DNA from: JACVRW01 sp963771715
GTDB lineage: Bacteria > Actinomycetota > Thermoleophilia > Solirubrobacterales > Thermoleophilaceae
Assembly (NCBI GenBank): GCA_963771715.1
Contig: CAVYUQ010000011.1
Span: forward strand, 62,001 to 126,000
Direction: 5' to 3'
DNA length: 64,000 nucleotides
The notes below the pieces were generated by a model that was given only the letters and a program-made list of their open reading frames with translations, searched no databases and was not told the DNA's origin. Below are positions 18,646 to 29,115 of the stretch, in pieces. The first letter of the stretch is position 1. Each line of letters begins with the position of its first letter. The translations under genes and the position numbers were made by a program.

Positions 18646-18775
18646 AATGCACCAGAGCAGTGAGCGAAACCGTGCGGATGCTGGCCAAAAGTCGAGGTCC
18701 AGGTCGCCCCATCCGTATAGCCCGTCCGGGACCACCCGGCGGGAGACTGGTACGGACGTGCGGCCGCTGGGCCGC

Positions 18776-18803
18776 TTGCGCATTTCGAGATCGTACCTAC
18801 GCT
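18776..18803 (+). promoter_or_regulatory. Candidate promoter of the giant repeat protein
   Basis: TTGCGC (18776-18781) and TACGCT (18798-18803) are separated by 16 bases and lie 42 bases before ATG 18846. An AGGAG Shine-Dalgarno (18837-18841) precedes the ATG, so this gene, unlike several neighbours, has a normal leader. The rest of the 237-base gap shows nothing else. Confidence 0.35.
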
Positions 18804-18845
18804 GATTTCTCGGGCAGAACTTCGACGTTACGTGCCAGGAGCAAG

Positions 18846-21800
18846 ATGACCACCTCGCAGTACGACATGAAGCGCAGCATCGGCGGCACCTACGGCTGGG
18901 CGCGGATGCTCACGCTGACGGTCGCGATGTTCCTGGCGCTGCTGGTCCTCCCTGGCGCGGCCTCGGCCTCCGATCCGTTCGGCGATCTGACGGGCGGCTC
19001 GGGCGGGACGTTCTCCCCGACGATCAGCTCGGACAAGCCCGACTATGCCCCCGGCGAGACGGTGATCCTCTCCGGCGACAACTGGCTGCCGGGCGAGCAC
19101 GTCCACATCACGGTCAACGACAACGTCGGGCAGACCTGGGTCCGCGAGTCCGACGTCAACGCCGACGCGACCGGATCGATCCACGACGAGTTCCAGCTGC
19201 CGGACTCGTTCATCGCCGAGTACGCGGTCACCGCGGTCGGCGATGCCTCTGGCACCGCGACCACGACCTTCACGGATGGCAACGTCAAGGTTGCATCGGC
19301 CGGGGGCCGGCACTTCAACTTCACGTCGACGCTGTACAAGGGGTCGGCGAACTGCACCGGCACGGCCGAGCCGGCTGACAGTGGCACGGGCGACGCGAAC
19401 GGAGACACGATCGGAGTCGGCAATACCCAGTCGATCCTGGTCACGGCGAACCTGACGGCCAATGCGCCGAACCAAACAGCGGTTTTCAGCAACTGGACGA
19501 CACCGGGCTCGCCCGCCGTTACGTTCGCGTCCGGCTATTCGGCGACCGACCGGACGGTCTGCGTCGTCGGCTTCCAGAGCGGCACCAGGGATCTCGTCGG
19601 GAACTACGTCGTCGACGCGACGGCGCCGCAGGTCAGCTCCATTAATCGCGCCAATGCGAACCCGACGAACACCGCCGGCAACGTCAGCTGGACGGTCACC
19701 TTCTCTGAGAGCGTGACCGGCGTGGACTCGACCGACTTCGCGCTCGTGAGCACCGGACTCGGTGGGACGCCCGCCATCACCACGGCCACGGGCAGCGGCA
19801 CGACGTACACCGTCACGGCCAGCACCGGAACCGGCAGCGGCACGCTGAAGCTGAACCTCAACGACAACGACTCGATCGTCGACGTGGTGGGTAACAAGCT
19901 CGGCGGCACGGGGACCGGTAGCGCCGGGGGCGGGGGTGCGGGCAACGGCAGCTTCGAGGGCCAGGCGTACACGATCGACCGCGCTGCGCCGACCATCGCC
20001 GCCACGGCGGTCACGCTTCCGGACAACAACGCCTACACCGCGGATACATGGACGAACAAGTCGGTCCGCGTGACCTTCACCTGTACGGACACTGGCGGGA
20101 GCGGCAAGGCAACAGATACCGCGAGTGGCGACACGGACGTCACCGCGGAGACTTCTGCGACCGGCACGACCGTCAACTCGAGCGGCACGTGCACCGACAA
20201 CGCCGGCAACACCGCGGCCGGCGCGAGCTTCGGCCCGATCAAGATCGACAAGACGGCGCCCTCGATCACCGACCTTGGGCCGACCACCCCGGCGAATGCG
20301 GCCGGTTGGTACAAGACAGACGTCGTCAACAAGTTCAAGGCCAGCGACTCGCTGTCCGGCCTCGACGGCGCCTGCCTGACCGCCTACCCGGACGCGAGCG
20401 GCGACCGCGTCCAGTCGAAGACGACGACGGGCGAGGGCACGGTGGTCAAGGTCAGCTCGGACGCCTGCACGGACGTTGCCGGCAACACCGCGGCGGCGAA
20501 GGACAGCGCGGAGTTCAAGATCGACAAGACGGCGCCCTCGATCACGGACCTTGGGCCGACGACCCCGGCGAATGCGGCCGGTTGGTACAAGACCGACGTC
20601 ACGAACAAGTTCAAGGCCAGCGACTCGCTCTCCGGCCTCGACACGGCCTGCCTGACCGCCTATCCGGATGTCAGCGGTGACCGTGTCCAGTCGAAGACGA
20701 CGACCGGCGAGGGCACGGCGGTCAAGGTCAGCTCGGACGCTTGCGGCGACGTGGCGGGCAACACGGCGGCGGCGATCGATTCGGCTGCGTTCAAGATCGA
20801 CAAGACCGCGCCCTCGATCACGAACCTCGGCCCGACGACGAGCCCGAACCTGGCTGGCTGGTACAAGACCGACGTCACGAACAAGTTCAAGGCCAGCGAC
20901 TCGCTGTCGGGACCCAACGCTGCCTGCGAGACAGCCTTCCCGGACGTGGTCACGGGCGGCCGCGAGCAGTCGAAGACGACGACCGGCGAGGGCACCGCGG
21001 TGAAGGTGAGCTCGAGCGCGTGCACCGACGTGGCGGGCAATGCGGCCGCGGCGATCGACTCGGCCGCGTTCAAGATCGACAAGACGGCGCCGTCGATCAC
21101 CGACCTCGGCCCGACGACGAGCCCGAACCTGGCCGGTTGGTACAAGACCGACGTCACGAACAAGTTCAAGGCCAGCGACTCGCTCTCCGGCCTCGATAGC
21201 GACTGTCTGACGGCCTATCCCAACGTGACCGGCGATCGGATTCAGTCGAAGACGACGACCGGCGAGGGCACGGCAGTCACGGTGAGCTCGGACGCGTGCA
21301 GCGACGAGGCCGGCAACACCGCGGACCCGCTCGAGTCCGCGGAGTTCAAGATCGACAAGACGGCGCCGTCGATCACGGACCTCGGTCCGACGACGGACCC
21401 GAACGCGAACGACTGGTACAAGACGGACGTCGTCAACAGGTTCAAGGCGAGCGACTCGCTCGCGGGGCTCGACAGCGATTGCCTCACGGCCTACCCGGAT
21501 GTCAGCGGCGACCGGATTCAGTCGAAGACGACGACGGGCGAGGGCATGGCGGTCACGGTCAGCTCGGACGCGTGTAGCGACGAGGCCGGCAACACCGCGG
21601 ACCCGCTCGAGTCCGCGGAGTTCAAGATCGACAAGACCGCGCCGTCGATCACGGACCTCGGCCCGACGACGAGCCCGAACCTGGCGGGTTGGTACAAGAC
21701 CGACGTCACGAACAAGTTCAAGGCGAGCGACTCGCTCTCGGGGCCCGACAGCGACTGCCTGACCGCCTACCCGGACGTGAGCGGGGACCGCGTTCAGTCG

Positions 21801-24483
21801 AAGACGACCACGGGCGAGGGCACCGCTGTCAAGGTGAGCTCGGACGCCTGCACGGACGAGGCCGGCAACACGGCGGCGGCGATCGACTCGGCTGCGTTCA
21901 AGATCGACAAGACGGCGCCGTCGATCACGGACCTTGGCCCGACGACGAGCCCGAACCTGGCGGGTTGGTACAAGACCGACGTCGTCAACAAGTTCAAGGC
22001 CAGCGACTCGCTGTCCGGCCTCGACGGCGCCTGCCTGACCGCCTACCCGGACGCGAGCGGCGACCGCGTCCAGTCGAAGACGACGACGGGCGAGGGCACG
22101 GCGGTCAAGGTCAGCTCTGACCCCTGCACGGACGTTGCCGGCAACACCGCGGCGGCGAAGGACAGCGCGGCCTTCAAGATCGACAAGACGGCACCCTCGA
22201 TCACCGACCTTGGGCCGACGACCCCGGCGAATGCGGCCGGTTGGTACAAGACCGACGTCATCGAACAAGTTCAAGGCGAGCGACTCGCTCTCCGGCCTTG
22301 ACACGGCCTGCCTGACCGCCTATCCGGATGTCAGCGGTGACCGCATCCAGTCGAAGACGACCACGGGCGAAGGCCTCGCCGTGAAGGTCAGCTCGGACTC
22401 CTGCACGGACGAGGCCGGCAACACGGCGGCGGCGATTGATTCGGCGGCGTTCAAGATCGACAAGACCGCGCCGTCGATCACGAACCTCGGCCCGACGACC
22501 AGCCCCAACCTGGCTGGCTGGTACAAGACCGACGTAGTCAACGAGTTCAAGGCGAGCGACGCGCTTTCGGGGCCGAACGGCGCGTGCGAGACGGCCTTCC
22601 CGGATGTCGTGACCGGCGGCCGCAAGCAGTCGAAGACGACCAGCGGTGAGGGCACCGCGGTCAAGGTCAGCTCTGACCCCTGCACCGATGTGGCCGGTAA
22701 CACGGCGGCGGCGATTGATTCGGCGGCGTTCAAGATCGACAAGACCGCGCCGACGATCACGAACCTTGGCCCGACGACGAGCCCGAACCTGGCCGGCTGG
22801 TACAAGACCGACGTCACGAACCGCTTCAAGGCGAGCGACTCGCTGTCCGGGCCTGACAGCGACTGCCTGACGGCCTTCCCGGATGTCGGCGGCGACCGGA
22901 TTCAGTCGAAGACCACGACCGGCGAGGGCACGGCAGTCAAGGTCAGCTCCGACGCCTGCACGGACGACGCGGGGAACACGGCGGCGGCGATCGACAGCGC
23001 TGCCTTCCAGGTCGACAAGTCGAACCCCACGTCGCACGCCGATTCGCCGACGGCGACCAACGACTCCCCGTTCACCGTGGACTACACCGCGAGCGACCAG
23101 GCGCTGCTGTCCGGGCTCGAGCGGGTCGAGCTGTGGGTGCGTACCCCGGAGGCCGGAACGGGCTACGTCCTCGCGCAGACGGATAACACCCCATCCGGCA
23201 GCGGAGAGAGCTTCACCTATACGCCGTCCGCGGGCGAGGGGACCTACCGCTTCTACACGGTCGCCTACGACGTCGCCGGCAACGAGGAGAGCTCGCCGGT
23301 CAGCTACGACACGGTGACCGAGGTCGAGACGGGTACGCCCGACACGACGACGATCTTCGATCAGACGAAGCCGGTCACGACGGACGACGCCGACGCCAAC
23401 TGGCACAACAGCGACGTCACGGTCACGCTCACGGCGACCGACGAGACGGGTGGCTCCGGCGTCGACAAGACGTTCTACAAGGTCGACGGTGCCGCGAGCT
23501 TCACGGAGGGCACGTCCGTCCTGATCGGAGCACCGGTCGACCACTCGAACGACGGCACGCACACGATCTACTACTACTCGACCGACAAGGCGGGCAACGA
23601 GGAGTTGGCCAACGAGGCCACCGTGAAGATCGATACCCAGGCGCCGAGCGTGCAGTACACGAGCGCCACACCGGCTGCGAATTCGAACGGTTGGCGCCAG
23701 GTGGATGTGACCGCGACCTTCACCGCCACCGACGGCCTCTCGGGCTTCGCCGGACCGTCGTCGACCAAGACCGGCACGGCCACCACGAGCGGCGAGGGCG
23801 CCAGCGTGACGGTCGGCAGCCCTGCATTCACGGACCTCGCGGGTAACACCGCGGCCGCGGGCACGGCCATCAGCGACGCCTTCAAGATCGACAAGACGCA
23901 GCCGACGCTGGCGCCGGTCGTCACGCCTAATCCGGTCACCCTCGGTGGGACCGCAACCGTCGCCTCCAACGCCTCGGACGCTCTGTCCTTGCTGGACACA
24001 CAGAGCTGCGGCTCGCTGACCACGGGCACCGTCGGCCCGAAGACGGTCACGTGCACCGCGACCGACAAGGCCGGCAACACGAACTCAATGACGGTCAGCT
24101 ACGGCGTTCAGTACGGCTGGAACGGGTTCCTGCAGCCGATCAACGACACGGCGCACCAGACCGGTCTCACGCAGAGCCGCTTCAAGCTCGGCAGCACGGT
24201 CCCCGCGAAGTTCGTGCTCAGGAACGCCGCCGGTCAGATCGTGCAGCAGGCCACGAACCCGACCTTCAGCCGGACGAACCGCCTGCGTGCCTGCGACGCC
24301 AACGCGACCACCGAGCCGACGACGTCGGACATTTCCCCCGACGCTGGGGCGACTTACGCGTGGGACGGAAACCAGTACCACTACAACTGGAGCACCAAGG
24401 GCATCAGGGACGTCGGCGTCTATCGGATCTACGCGAACCTCGCCGACAACACGCAGCGCTGGGTCGACATCTGCCTCTGGTAG
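18846..24483 (+). CDS. Giant secreted Ig-like repeat protein with PxKF-type C-terminus, one frameshift
   Basis: About 1878 residues when one extra T at 22261 is removed (GACGTCATCGAAC where sister repeats read GACGTCACGAAC). Layout: signal peptide 1-42 (cleavage near GAASA); an N-terminal beta domain (KPDYAPGETVILSG, typical of surface proteins); an Ig-like domain around SSINRANANPTNTAGNVSW; ten tandem 92-93-residue repeats (20241-23007); three more divergent Ig-like units; and a C-terminal domain with FKLGSTVPAKFVLR, the PxKF signature. Each repeat has two Cys (DGACLTAYP and SSDACTD), probably disulfide-bonded outside the cell. The start has AGGAG at 18837; ATG 18867 is also possible. Likely a fibrous adhesin or surface-layer protein; no enzyme motif is seen. 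Confidence 0.85.
20241..23007 (+). repeat. Ten in-frame tandem repeats of 276 or 279 bp
   Basis: Units begin at the codon run for KIDKTAPSIT: 20241, 20517, 20793, 21072, 21348, 21624, 21900, 22176, 22453 and 22732, ending at a degenerate copy at 23008. Units 3 and 9 are one codon longer (VVTGGR in place of a SGDR-type segment). Units 1-2-3 match units 7-8-9 better than their direct neighbours, so a three-unit block recurs with a six-unit period of about 1659 bp. The nucleotide identity is high enough to recombine and to confuse assembly; copy number here may not be exact. Confidence 0.9.
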
Positions 24484-24505
24484 GCCCGGCAGGCCACCGC
24501 GCCGG

Positions 24506-25495
24506 CTACGAAACCGCGAGCAGCCCGCGCGGCGTGACGCCGAACTCCACCTCGGAGTACTCGCCGATGTAGTCGCCGTCGACCTGCACCGGGAAGGGGC
24601 GGTCGTCGATCGCCTCGACCCGGGCGCCCGAGAGCTCGAGCATCGGCTCCACCTGCCGGTGGCGCATCACGCTGCGGGCGCTGCCTGACAGCAGCCGCGG
24701 GATCAGCGTCGGCAGCTCCAGAGCGGTCGCCCGCTTCAGCACGCCGATCGAGAGCGAGCCCATCTCGAGGCCCGCCGGCTCCACCACGCGGATCGGGCGC
24801 TTGCGGAAGTACGTGAACGGATCCGAGTTCTGGACGACCGCCGTCACGCCCTCCTGGACGCGATCGCCGGCTATCACCCGCACTCGCGGCGGGTTCACGA
24901 GATAGCGGCTCGTGAAGATCGCCACGGCGGACGCGCTGTAGTACCAGGCTCCGAAGCGCGCCTTGCGGTAGGGGTGCTGGTCCACTCGCTCCACCACCGA
25001 GGCGTCGAGCCCGGCGCCCGCGGCGAACACGAAGTGGCGGTCGTCGACCCGGCCGAGGTCCACCGAGCGGGGCTCGAACTCGTCAGCCATGCGGAGCAGG
25101 TGCTCGGTGGCGTCCACCACGTCGTTGGGGATCCCGAGCGTGCGCGCCCACACGTTCGTGGAGCCGCCCGGGAGCGCGGTGAGCGGCGTGCGCGAGCCCA
25201 CCAGCCCGTTTGCCGCCTCGTTCACCGTGCCGTCGCCGCCGAACGCCACCACCACGTCATAGCCCTCGATCGCCGCCTCGCGGCAGATCTGCGTGGCGTG
25301 GCCGCGCTCCTGGGTGTCGATCGCCTCGACCGCGTAGCGCGAGCCGAGCGCGTAGACCACGAGGTTGCGCAGCCGGTCCGACACAGTCGTGGCGTACGGA
25401 TTGACGATCACGAGCATGCGTCGCTTCGGCGTGCGGTCGGGCAGGAGGCGCTCGGCCAGCCCCTCCGCGCGCTCGAGTGCAGTGTCGGTGGCCAC
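24506..25495 (-). CDS. Diacylglycerol/lipid kinase family protein
   Basis: 329 residues from GTG 25495; a longer frame upstream exists but lacks family similarity. Motifs of the DAGK catalytic fold are clear: IVNPYATT near the N-terminus, VVAFGGDGTVNEA and LPGGSTNVWARTLGIP. The second beta domain (FVFAAGAGLDASVVERV to VQVDGDYIGEYSEVEFGV) is complete. Such enzymes phosphorylate diacylglycerol, sphingosine or other lipid alcohols at the membrane with ATP; the substrate cannot be told. Convergent with the giant repeat protein, 22 bases apart. Confidence 0.88.
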   Translation of the reverse strand: MATDTALERAEGLAERLLPDRTPKRRMLVIVNPYATTVSDRLRNLVVYALGSRYAVEAIDTQERGHATQICREAAIEGYDVVVAFGGDGTVNEAANGLVGSRTPLTALPGGSTNVWARTLGIPNDVVDATEHLLRMADEFEPRSVDLGRVDDRHFVFAAGAGLDASVVERVDQHPYRKARFGAWYYSASAVAIFTSRYLVNPPRVRVIAGDRVQEGVTAVVQNSDPFTYFRKRPIRVVEPAGLEMGSLSIGVLKRATALELPTLIPRLLSGSARSVMRHRQVEPMLELSGARVEAIDDRPFPVQVDGDYIGEYSEVEFGVTPRGLLAVS

Positions 25496-25525
25496 GAAGT
25501 GATCAACACTACCCGCGACCTGGGT

Positions 25526-25531
25526 TACTCT
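25526..25531 (+). promoter_or_regulatory. -10 box of the small zinc-ribbon gene
   Basis: TACTCT followed by eight bases and ATG 25540, matching the leaderless pattern. A GGAGGG within the eight bases is too close to the ATG for a normal Shine-Dalgarno. Confidence 0.4.
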
Positions 25532-25539
25532 GGAGGGTG

Positions 25540-25749
25540 ATGCCCCATTGGAACTGCGAGCGCTGCGGCGCTCGCCTCTACAGCGCAAGCAAGCGCCTCA
25601 AGCGCCACCACTGCCCGGTGTGCCAAGGGCGGCTGTCGCCCGTGGGCGACGAACCCTCAGGCCGCTTCGAACACGCTCAGTCCGTCGCGCTTGATCTCCC
25701 GGACGCGGCCGTCGTTCAGAAGCAGGTCGACGTGTCCGAGGACCTCTGA
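25540..25749 (+). CDS. Small zinc-ribbon protein
   Basis: 69 residues. The N-terminal half (MPHWNCERCGARLYSASKRL then HHCPVCQGRLSP) has CxxC-x18-CxxC spacing of a zinc ribbon. The C-terminal half is acidic and unremarkable, and runs 93 bases antisense over the end of the MBL gene. Divergent from the lipid kinase with a plausible leaderless promoter, which favours a real gene. Role unknown; such proteins often bind nucleic acid or partner proteins. Confidence 0.55.
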   Translation: MPHWNCERCGARLYSASKRLKRHHCPVCQGRLSPVGDEPSGRFEHAQSVALDLPDAAVVQKQVDVSEDL

Positions 25750-26649
25750 CAGCGTCAGGTACGCCTGGGTGACGGCGATGTTGCCCCATAGCGCCTGCGC
25801 GACCTCGTAGGCCGTCCGCGGCCGCTCGGCCAGCAGCCTGTGGATCTTGTCGGCGCGCCGGCGGTGGAGCGCGAAGCGCTCGTCGATCACGCCGCGGTGG
25901 TCGGTCACCGGGTCGCCGTGCCCGGGCAGCACCAGCTCCACGTCCATCTCGCGCGTGGCGCGAAGCGAGTCGAGGTAGGTCACGAGCGCCTGCGGGCGCT
26001 CGCTCGAGCCCTCCGGCGGGCGGGTGATCAGCGGGTTCGAGGAGATGTGTCCGAGCAGGTGGTCGGCCGCGATCAGGATGCGCCGCTCGCGGTCGTGGAA
26101 GACCGTGTCGGTCGGGCTGTGCCCGGGGCGGTGGTGCACGTGGAGGGTGCGGTCGCGGAAGCTCATCTGCTCGCCGTCGCGCAGCACGCGCGTGACCTCG
26201 GCTCGGGCGCCCCATGCGCGGAAGGCGCGCGACACCGAGCTGAGCGCGCTCACCACGTCCTCCGGGATCCCGTGGCGGAGCATGGTCTCGCGCGCGAAGT
26301 CGTCGTCCGCCTGGGCCTCCACAGAGAAGTTCTCCACGAACGGCACGGCCACGTCGATCGCGGCCACCTCGGCACCAGAATGCGCCGCCACGAGCGACAC
26401 GAGCCCGAGGTGGTCGATGTGCTGGTGGGTGAGGATCACGAGCTCGATGTCCTCGAGCCGGTGGCCGAGGCCGGCGATCCCGCGCTGGAGCTCGTCGAAC
26501 GAGGTGCCCGAGTTGGGCCCGGCGTCCACCAGCGTCAGCGGGTCGTCGTCGATCACGTAGACGTTCACCCGCCCGACCGCGAACGGCGTGGGGATCGCGA
26601 TCCGGTGGATGCCGGCGGCGGCCGCCGGCGCGAAGGGGTCGTCGCTCAC
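25657..26649 (-). CDS. MBL-fold metallo-hydrolase with C-terminal winged helix
   Basis: 330 residues, GTG start overlapping the stop of the upstream phosphomannomutase (GTGA at 26646-26649). The metallo-beta-lactamase fold shows LTHQHIDHLGL (HxHxDH variant HQHIDH), HHRPGHSPTD, AADHLLGH and VLPGHGDP. Residues from about 265 form a winged-helix-like tail (TAYEVAQALWGNIAV, LSEVLGHVDLLLNDG) as in the LACTB2/glyoxalase-II-like group. Probable cytoplasmic thioester or ester hydrolase; substrate unknown. Confidence 0.88.
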   Translation of the reverse strand: MSDDPFAPAAAAGIHRIAIPTPFAVGRVNVYVIDDDPLTLVDAGPNSGTSFDELQRGIAGLGHRLEDIELVILTHQHIDHLGLVSLVAAHSGAEVAAIDVAVPFVENFSVEAQADDDFARETMLRHGIPEDVVSALSSVSRAFRAWGARAEVTRVLRDGEQMSFRDRTLHVHHRPGHSPTDTVFHDRERRILIAADHLLGHISSNPLITRPPEGSSERPQALVTYLDSLRATREMDVELVLPGHGDPVTDHRGVIDERFALHRRRADKIHRLLAERPRTAYEVAQALWGNIAVTQAYLTLSEVLGHVDLLLNDGRVREIKRDGLSVFEAA

Positions 26650-28016
26650 GCCTGGATCACGCCGAGCACCTCGTCGCGCTTCTCCTCCATGTGCTCCTCG
26701 GAGACGAGCGACTCGAGGTTCAGGCGCAGGAGCGGCTCGGTGTTCGATGGCCTGACGTTGAAGTGCCAGTCGTCGTAGTCGACCGAGATCCCGTCCAGCC
26801 AGCTCACCTGGCCGTCCCAGTAGCGCTCCTCGAGCTGCTTCATCTTGGCGTCCTGGTCCTCGACCTCGGAGTTGATCTCGCCCGAGATGAAGTAGCGCGC
26901 GCGCAGCGGCTCGAGCAGCTCGCTGAGCGACTTCCGCTCGACCGACAGCAGCTCGAGGATCAGCAGCGCCGGAATCGTGCCGGAGTCGGCGCAGTAGAAG
27001 TCGTGGAAGTAGTAGTGGCCCGACACCTCGCCGCCGAACGCGGCGCCCAGCTCGCGCATGCGCGTCTTGAAGAACGCGTGGCCCACGCGGTTGATGTGGG
27101 CGCTGCCGCCGGCCGCCTCGACCACGTCGCGCACCGCGCGCGACGCGCGCACGTCGTAGAGGACCGCGGCCCCCGGCTCCTTGCGCAGGATCGAGTCGGC
27201 GAGCAGCGCCGTGAGGAAGTCGCCGTCCACGAAGCGGCCGGTGTCGTCGATGAAGAAGCAGCGGTCGGCGTCGCCGTCCCAGGCGATGCCGAGGTCGGCG
27301 CCGGTCTCGTTGACCTTGTCGATGATGAAGCGGCGGTTCTCCTCGAGCAGCGGGTTGGGCTCGTGGTCCGGGAACTCGCCGTCCGGCTCCCAGTAGGTGC
27401 GCTCCTGCTCGATCGGGAAGCCGTCGAGCAGCGGGCCGACCATCGGCCCGGCCATCCCGTTGCCGCCGTCGAGCACCACCTTCAAAGGCGCGATCTTGCT
27501 CGGGTCGACGAAGCCGAGCGCCTCCTTTCGGAAGTCGTCGCCACCCTCCTCGGTCGTGATCTCGCCGGGCTGCTCGGCAGGCGGCCCGGGCTCGCCCGCC
27601 ATGACGATGTCGCGCATCTCGCCGATGCCGGATTCGCCCGAGAGGGGCAGCGCCTCGCGCTTCACGACCTTGGCCCCGGTGTAGGCGGCCGGGTTGTGCG
27701 AGGCGGTGCACATCAGGCCGCCGTCGAGCCCCCGCGCCCCGACCATCCAGTACAGCTGCTCGGTACCGACCATGCCGATGTCGATCACGTCGGCGCCCTC
27801 GTCGGCGATCCCGCGCGCGTACTCGGCGGCCATGCTCTCGGCCGACAGCCGCATGTCGCGCCCAAGCGCCACCGTCAGCTCCTCCACAGGGGTGTCCTGC
27901 ATGTCCGACAGCACCCGCGCGAACGCCCGCCCGATCCGATAGGCGAGCTGCTCGTCCATCTGCTCCGGGTAGGTGCCCCGGATGTCGTAGGCCTTGAAGA
28001 TCGAGGGGTCGGTCAC
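26646..28016 (-). CDS. Phosphomannomutase/phosphoglucomutase
   Basis: 456 residues, alpha-D-phosphohexomutase superfamily, converting mannose- or glucose-6-phosphate to the 1-phosphate for sugar-nucleotide supply. All four loops are present: TASHNPAAYTG (phosphoserine loop), WDGDADRCFF (metal), GGEVSGHYYF (sugar) and RPSNTEPLLRL (phosphate). Full length. Downstream it is coupled to the MBL hydrolase; upstream it is 10 bases from corA. Mannose versus glucose preference cannot be told from motifs alone. Confidence 0.93.
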   Translation of the reverse strand: MTDPSIFKAYDIRGTYPEQMDEQLAYRIGRAFARVLSDMQDTPVEELTVALGRDMRLSAESMAAEYARGIADEGADVIDIGMVGTEQLYWMVGARGLDGGLMCTASHNPAAYTGAKVVKREALPLSGESGIGEMRDIVMAGEPGPPAEQPGEITTEEGGDDFRKEALGFVDPSKIAPLKVVLDGGNGMAGPMVGPLLDGFPIEQERTYWEPDGEFPDHEPNPLLEENRRFIIDKVNETGADLGIAWDGDADRCFFIDDTGRFVDGDFLTALLADSILRKEPGAAVLYDVRASRAVRDVVEAAGGSAHINRVGHAFFKTRMRELGAAFGGEVSGHYYFHDFYCADSGTIPALLILELLSVERKSLSELLEPLRARYFISGEINSEVEDQDAKMKQLEERYWDGQVSWLDGISVDYDDWHFNVRPSNTEPLLRLNLESLVSEEHMEEKRDEVLGVIQA

Positions 28017-28026
28017 CCCTCGGGTT

Positions 28027-29034
28027 CTACAGGAAGCCGCGCCGGCGGAAGTAGCCGACCATCGCGACCAACACGGCGACCATCACCCCGACGATTACCC
28101 AGAAGGTCGTCGAGGCGCCGGCGCCCGGGTCGCCGCCGCCGGGCAGGCCGACGTTCATCCCGAAGATGCTGGCGAGCAGGGTGAGGGGGAGGATGATCAC
28201 GCTGAAGGCCGTGAGCACCCGCAGGACCTCGTTGACCCGGTGCGAGAGCACCGACTCGTTCGTGTCCTCGAGCGCCTCCACGACCTCCTTGAAGTTCTCG
28301 AGCATGTCCCAGATGCGCTCGGAGGCGTCGACGATGTCGTCGAAGTAGACCTCGAGGTCCTCGGCGAGGTAGCGCTGCTTCGTGCGCTCGAGGTCGCGCA
28401 GCACGGCTCGCTGCGGGCGGATGATCTTGCGGAAGTTGATGATCTCCTGCTTCGAGTTGGAGAGGTCGCGCACGACCTCCTCCGCCTTGCCCTCGAAGAT
28501 CTCCTCCTCCATCCGCTCGAGCTTGTTCCCGATCTTGCGGAGCATCGGGAAGCAGTAGTCGAACGAGTCGTCGACGATCCGGTAGAGCAGGTAGCCGCTG
28601 CCGTTGGAGAACATCGCCTCGCGCACGTCCTCGTTGGAGCGGCAGCGCTCGAAGAGGTACTCCACCGGGGGCAGCGGCGTGTTCGGGATCGTGATCAGGA
28701 AGTCGGGCCCGATGAAGATGTCGAGCTCGGCGGCGTTCAGCCGGCCGACCGTCTTATCGAAGACAGGGAAGTAGAGGACGATGAAGAGGTAGTCGTCGTA
28801 CTCGTCGATCTTCGGGCGCTGGTTGCGGGAGAGGACGTCCTCGTAATCCAGCGGGTGGAAGTCGAAGTGCTCCTCGAGCCAGGCGCGCTCGGCCGGCCCG
28901 GGGCGCTCGATGTTGATCCAGCGCAGCCCGCCCCACTCGACGGACTCGACCTGGGGCTCAGCGCTGGCTGGGCGTGCGGGATCGACCCTTGCGCGGGCGG
29001 AGCGCCTGAGGCGTGGCTTCGGCAGGCTCGGCAT
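28027..29034 (-). CDS. corA: CorA-type magnesium/cobalt transporter
   Basis: 335 residues. The large cytoplasmic funnel domain is followed by two C-terminal membrane helices (VLTAFSVIILPLTLLASIFG and TFWVIVGVMVAVLVAMVGYF) with the selectivity signature FGMNVGLPG between them. The protein acts as a pentameric Mg2+/Co2+ channel in the inner membrane. The N-terminal 25 residues are Arg-rich. It is divergent from the SAM-riboswitch gene; a magnesium-responsive leader was looked for and not seen. Confidence 0.94.
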   Translation of the reverse strand: MPSLPKPRLRRSARARVDPARPASAEPQVESVEWGGLRWINIERPGPAERAWLEEHFDFHPLDYEDVLSRNQRPKIDEYDDYLFIVLYFPVFDKTVGRLNAAELDIFIGPDFLITIPNTPLPPVEYLFERCRSNEDVREAMFSNGSGYLLYRIVDDSFDYCFPMLRKIGNKLERMEEEIFEGKAEEVVRDLSNSKQEIINFRKIIRPQRAVLRDLERTKQRYLAEDLEVYFDDIVDASERIWDMLENFKEVVEALEDTNESVLSHRVNEVLRVLTAFSVIILPLTLLASIFGMNVGLPGGGDPGAGASTTFWVIVGVMVAVLVAMVGYFRRRGFL

Positions 29035-29092
29035 CGGGTCTGAGGGGGTCGTCCAGCACGTTCACAGTGGTGATTCTACTTCCAAGGGCTGA

Positions 29093-29098
29093 TACCCT
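29093..29098 (+). promoter_or_regulatory. Candidate -10 box of the riboswitch-controlled transcript
   Basis: TACCCT is placed so that transcription would start about 29105, some ten bases before the riboswitch P1 helix at 29116. No good -35 at the right spacing; TTCACA at 29061-29066 is too far upstream. Confidence 0.4.
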
Positions 29099-29115
29099 GC
29101 GACGCAGACATAGCC

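Noticed and set aside
22258..22264. Programmed frameshift in the giant repeat protein
   Set aside because: Only one of ten equivalent positions has the extra T, and the sister repeats read in frame; a base error is far simpler.
18828..22304. 1158-codon open frame on the minus strand
   Set aside because: It is the antisense shadow of the Ig-like repeat array; the repeated, GC-rich codons keep the opposite frame open. Composition is Arg/Val-rich with no domain.
20241..23007. Tandem repeats as a possible CRISPR array
   Set aside because: The repeat period is 276/279 bp, always a multiple of three, there are no spacers, and the whole array is coding.
28960..29092. Magnesium riboswitch before corA
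   Set aside because: corA is on the opposite strand here; no M-box-like conserved elements are visible, and the structured RNA in this gap belongs to the plus-strand SAM-I riboswitch.
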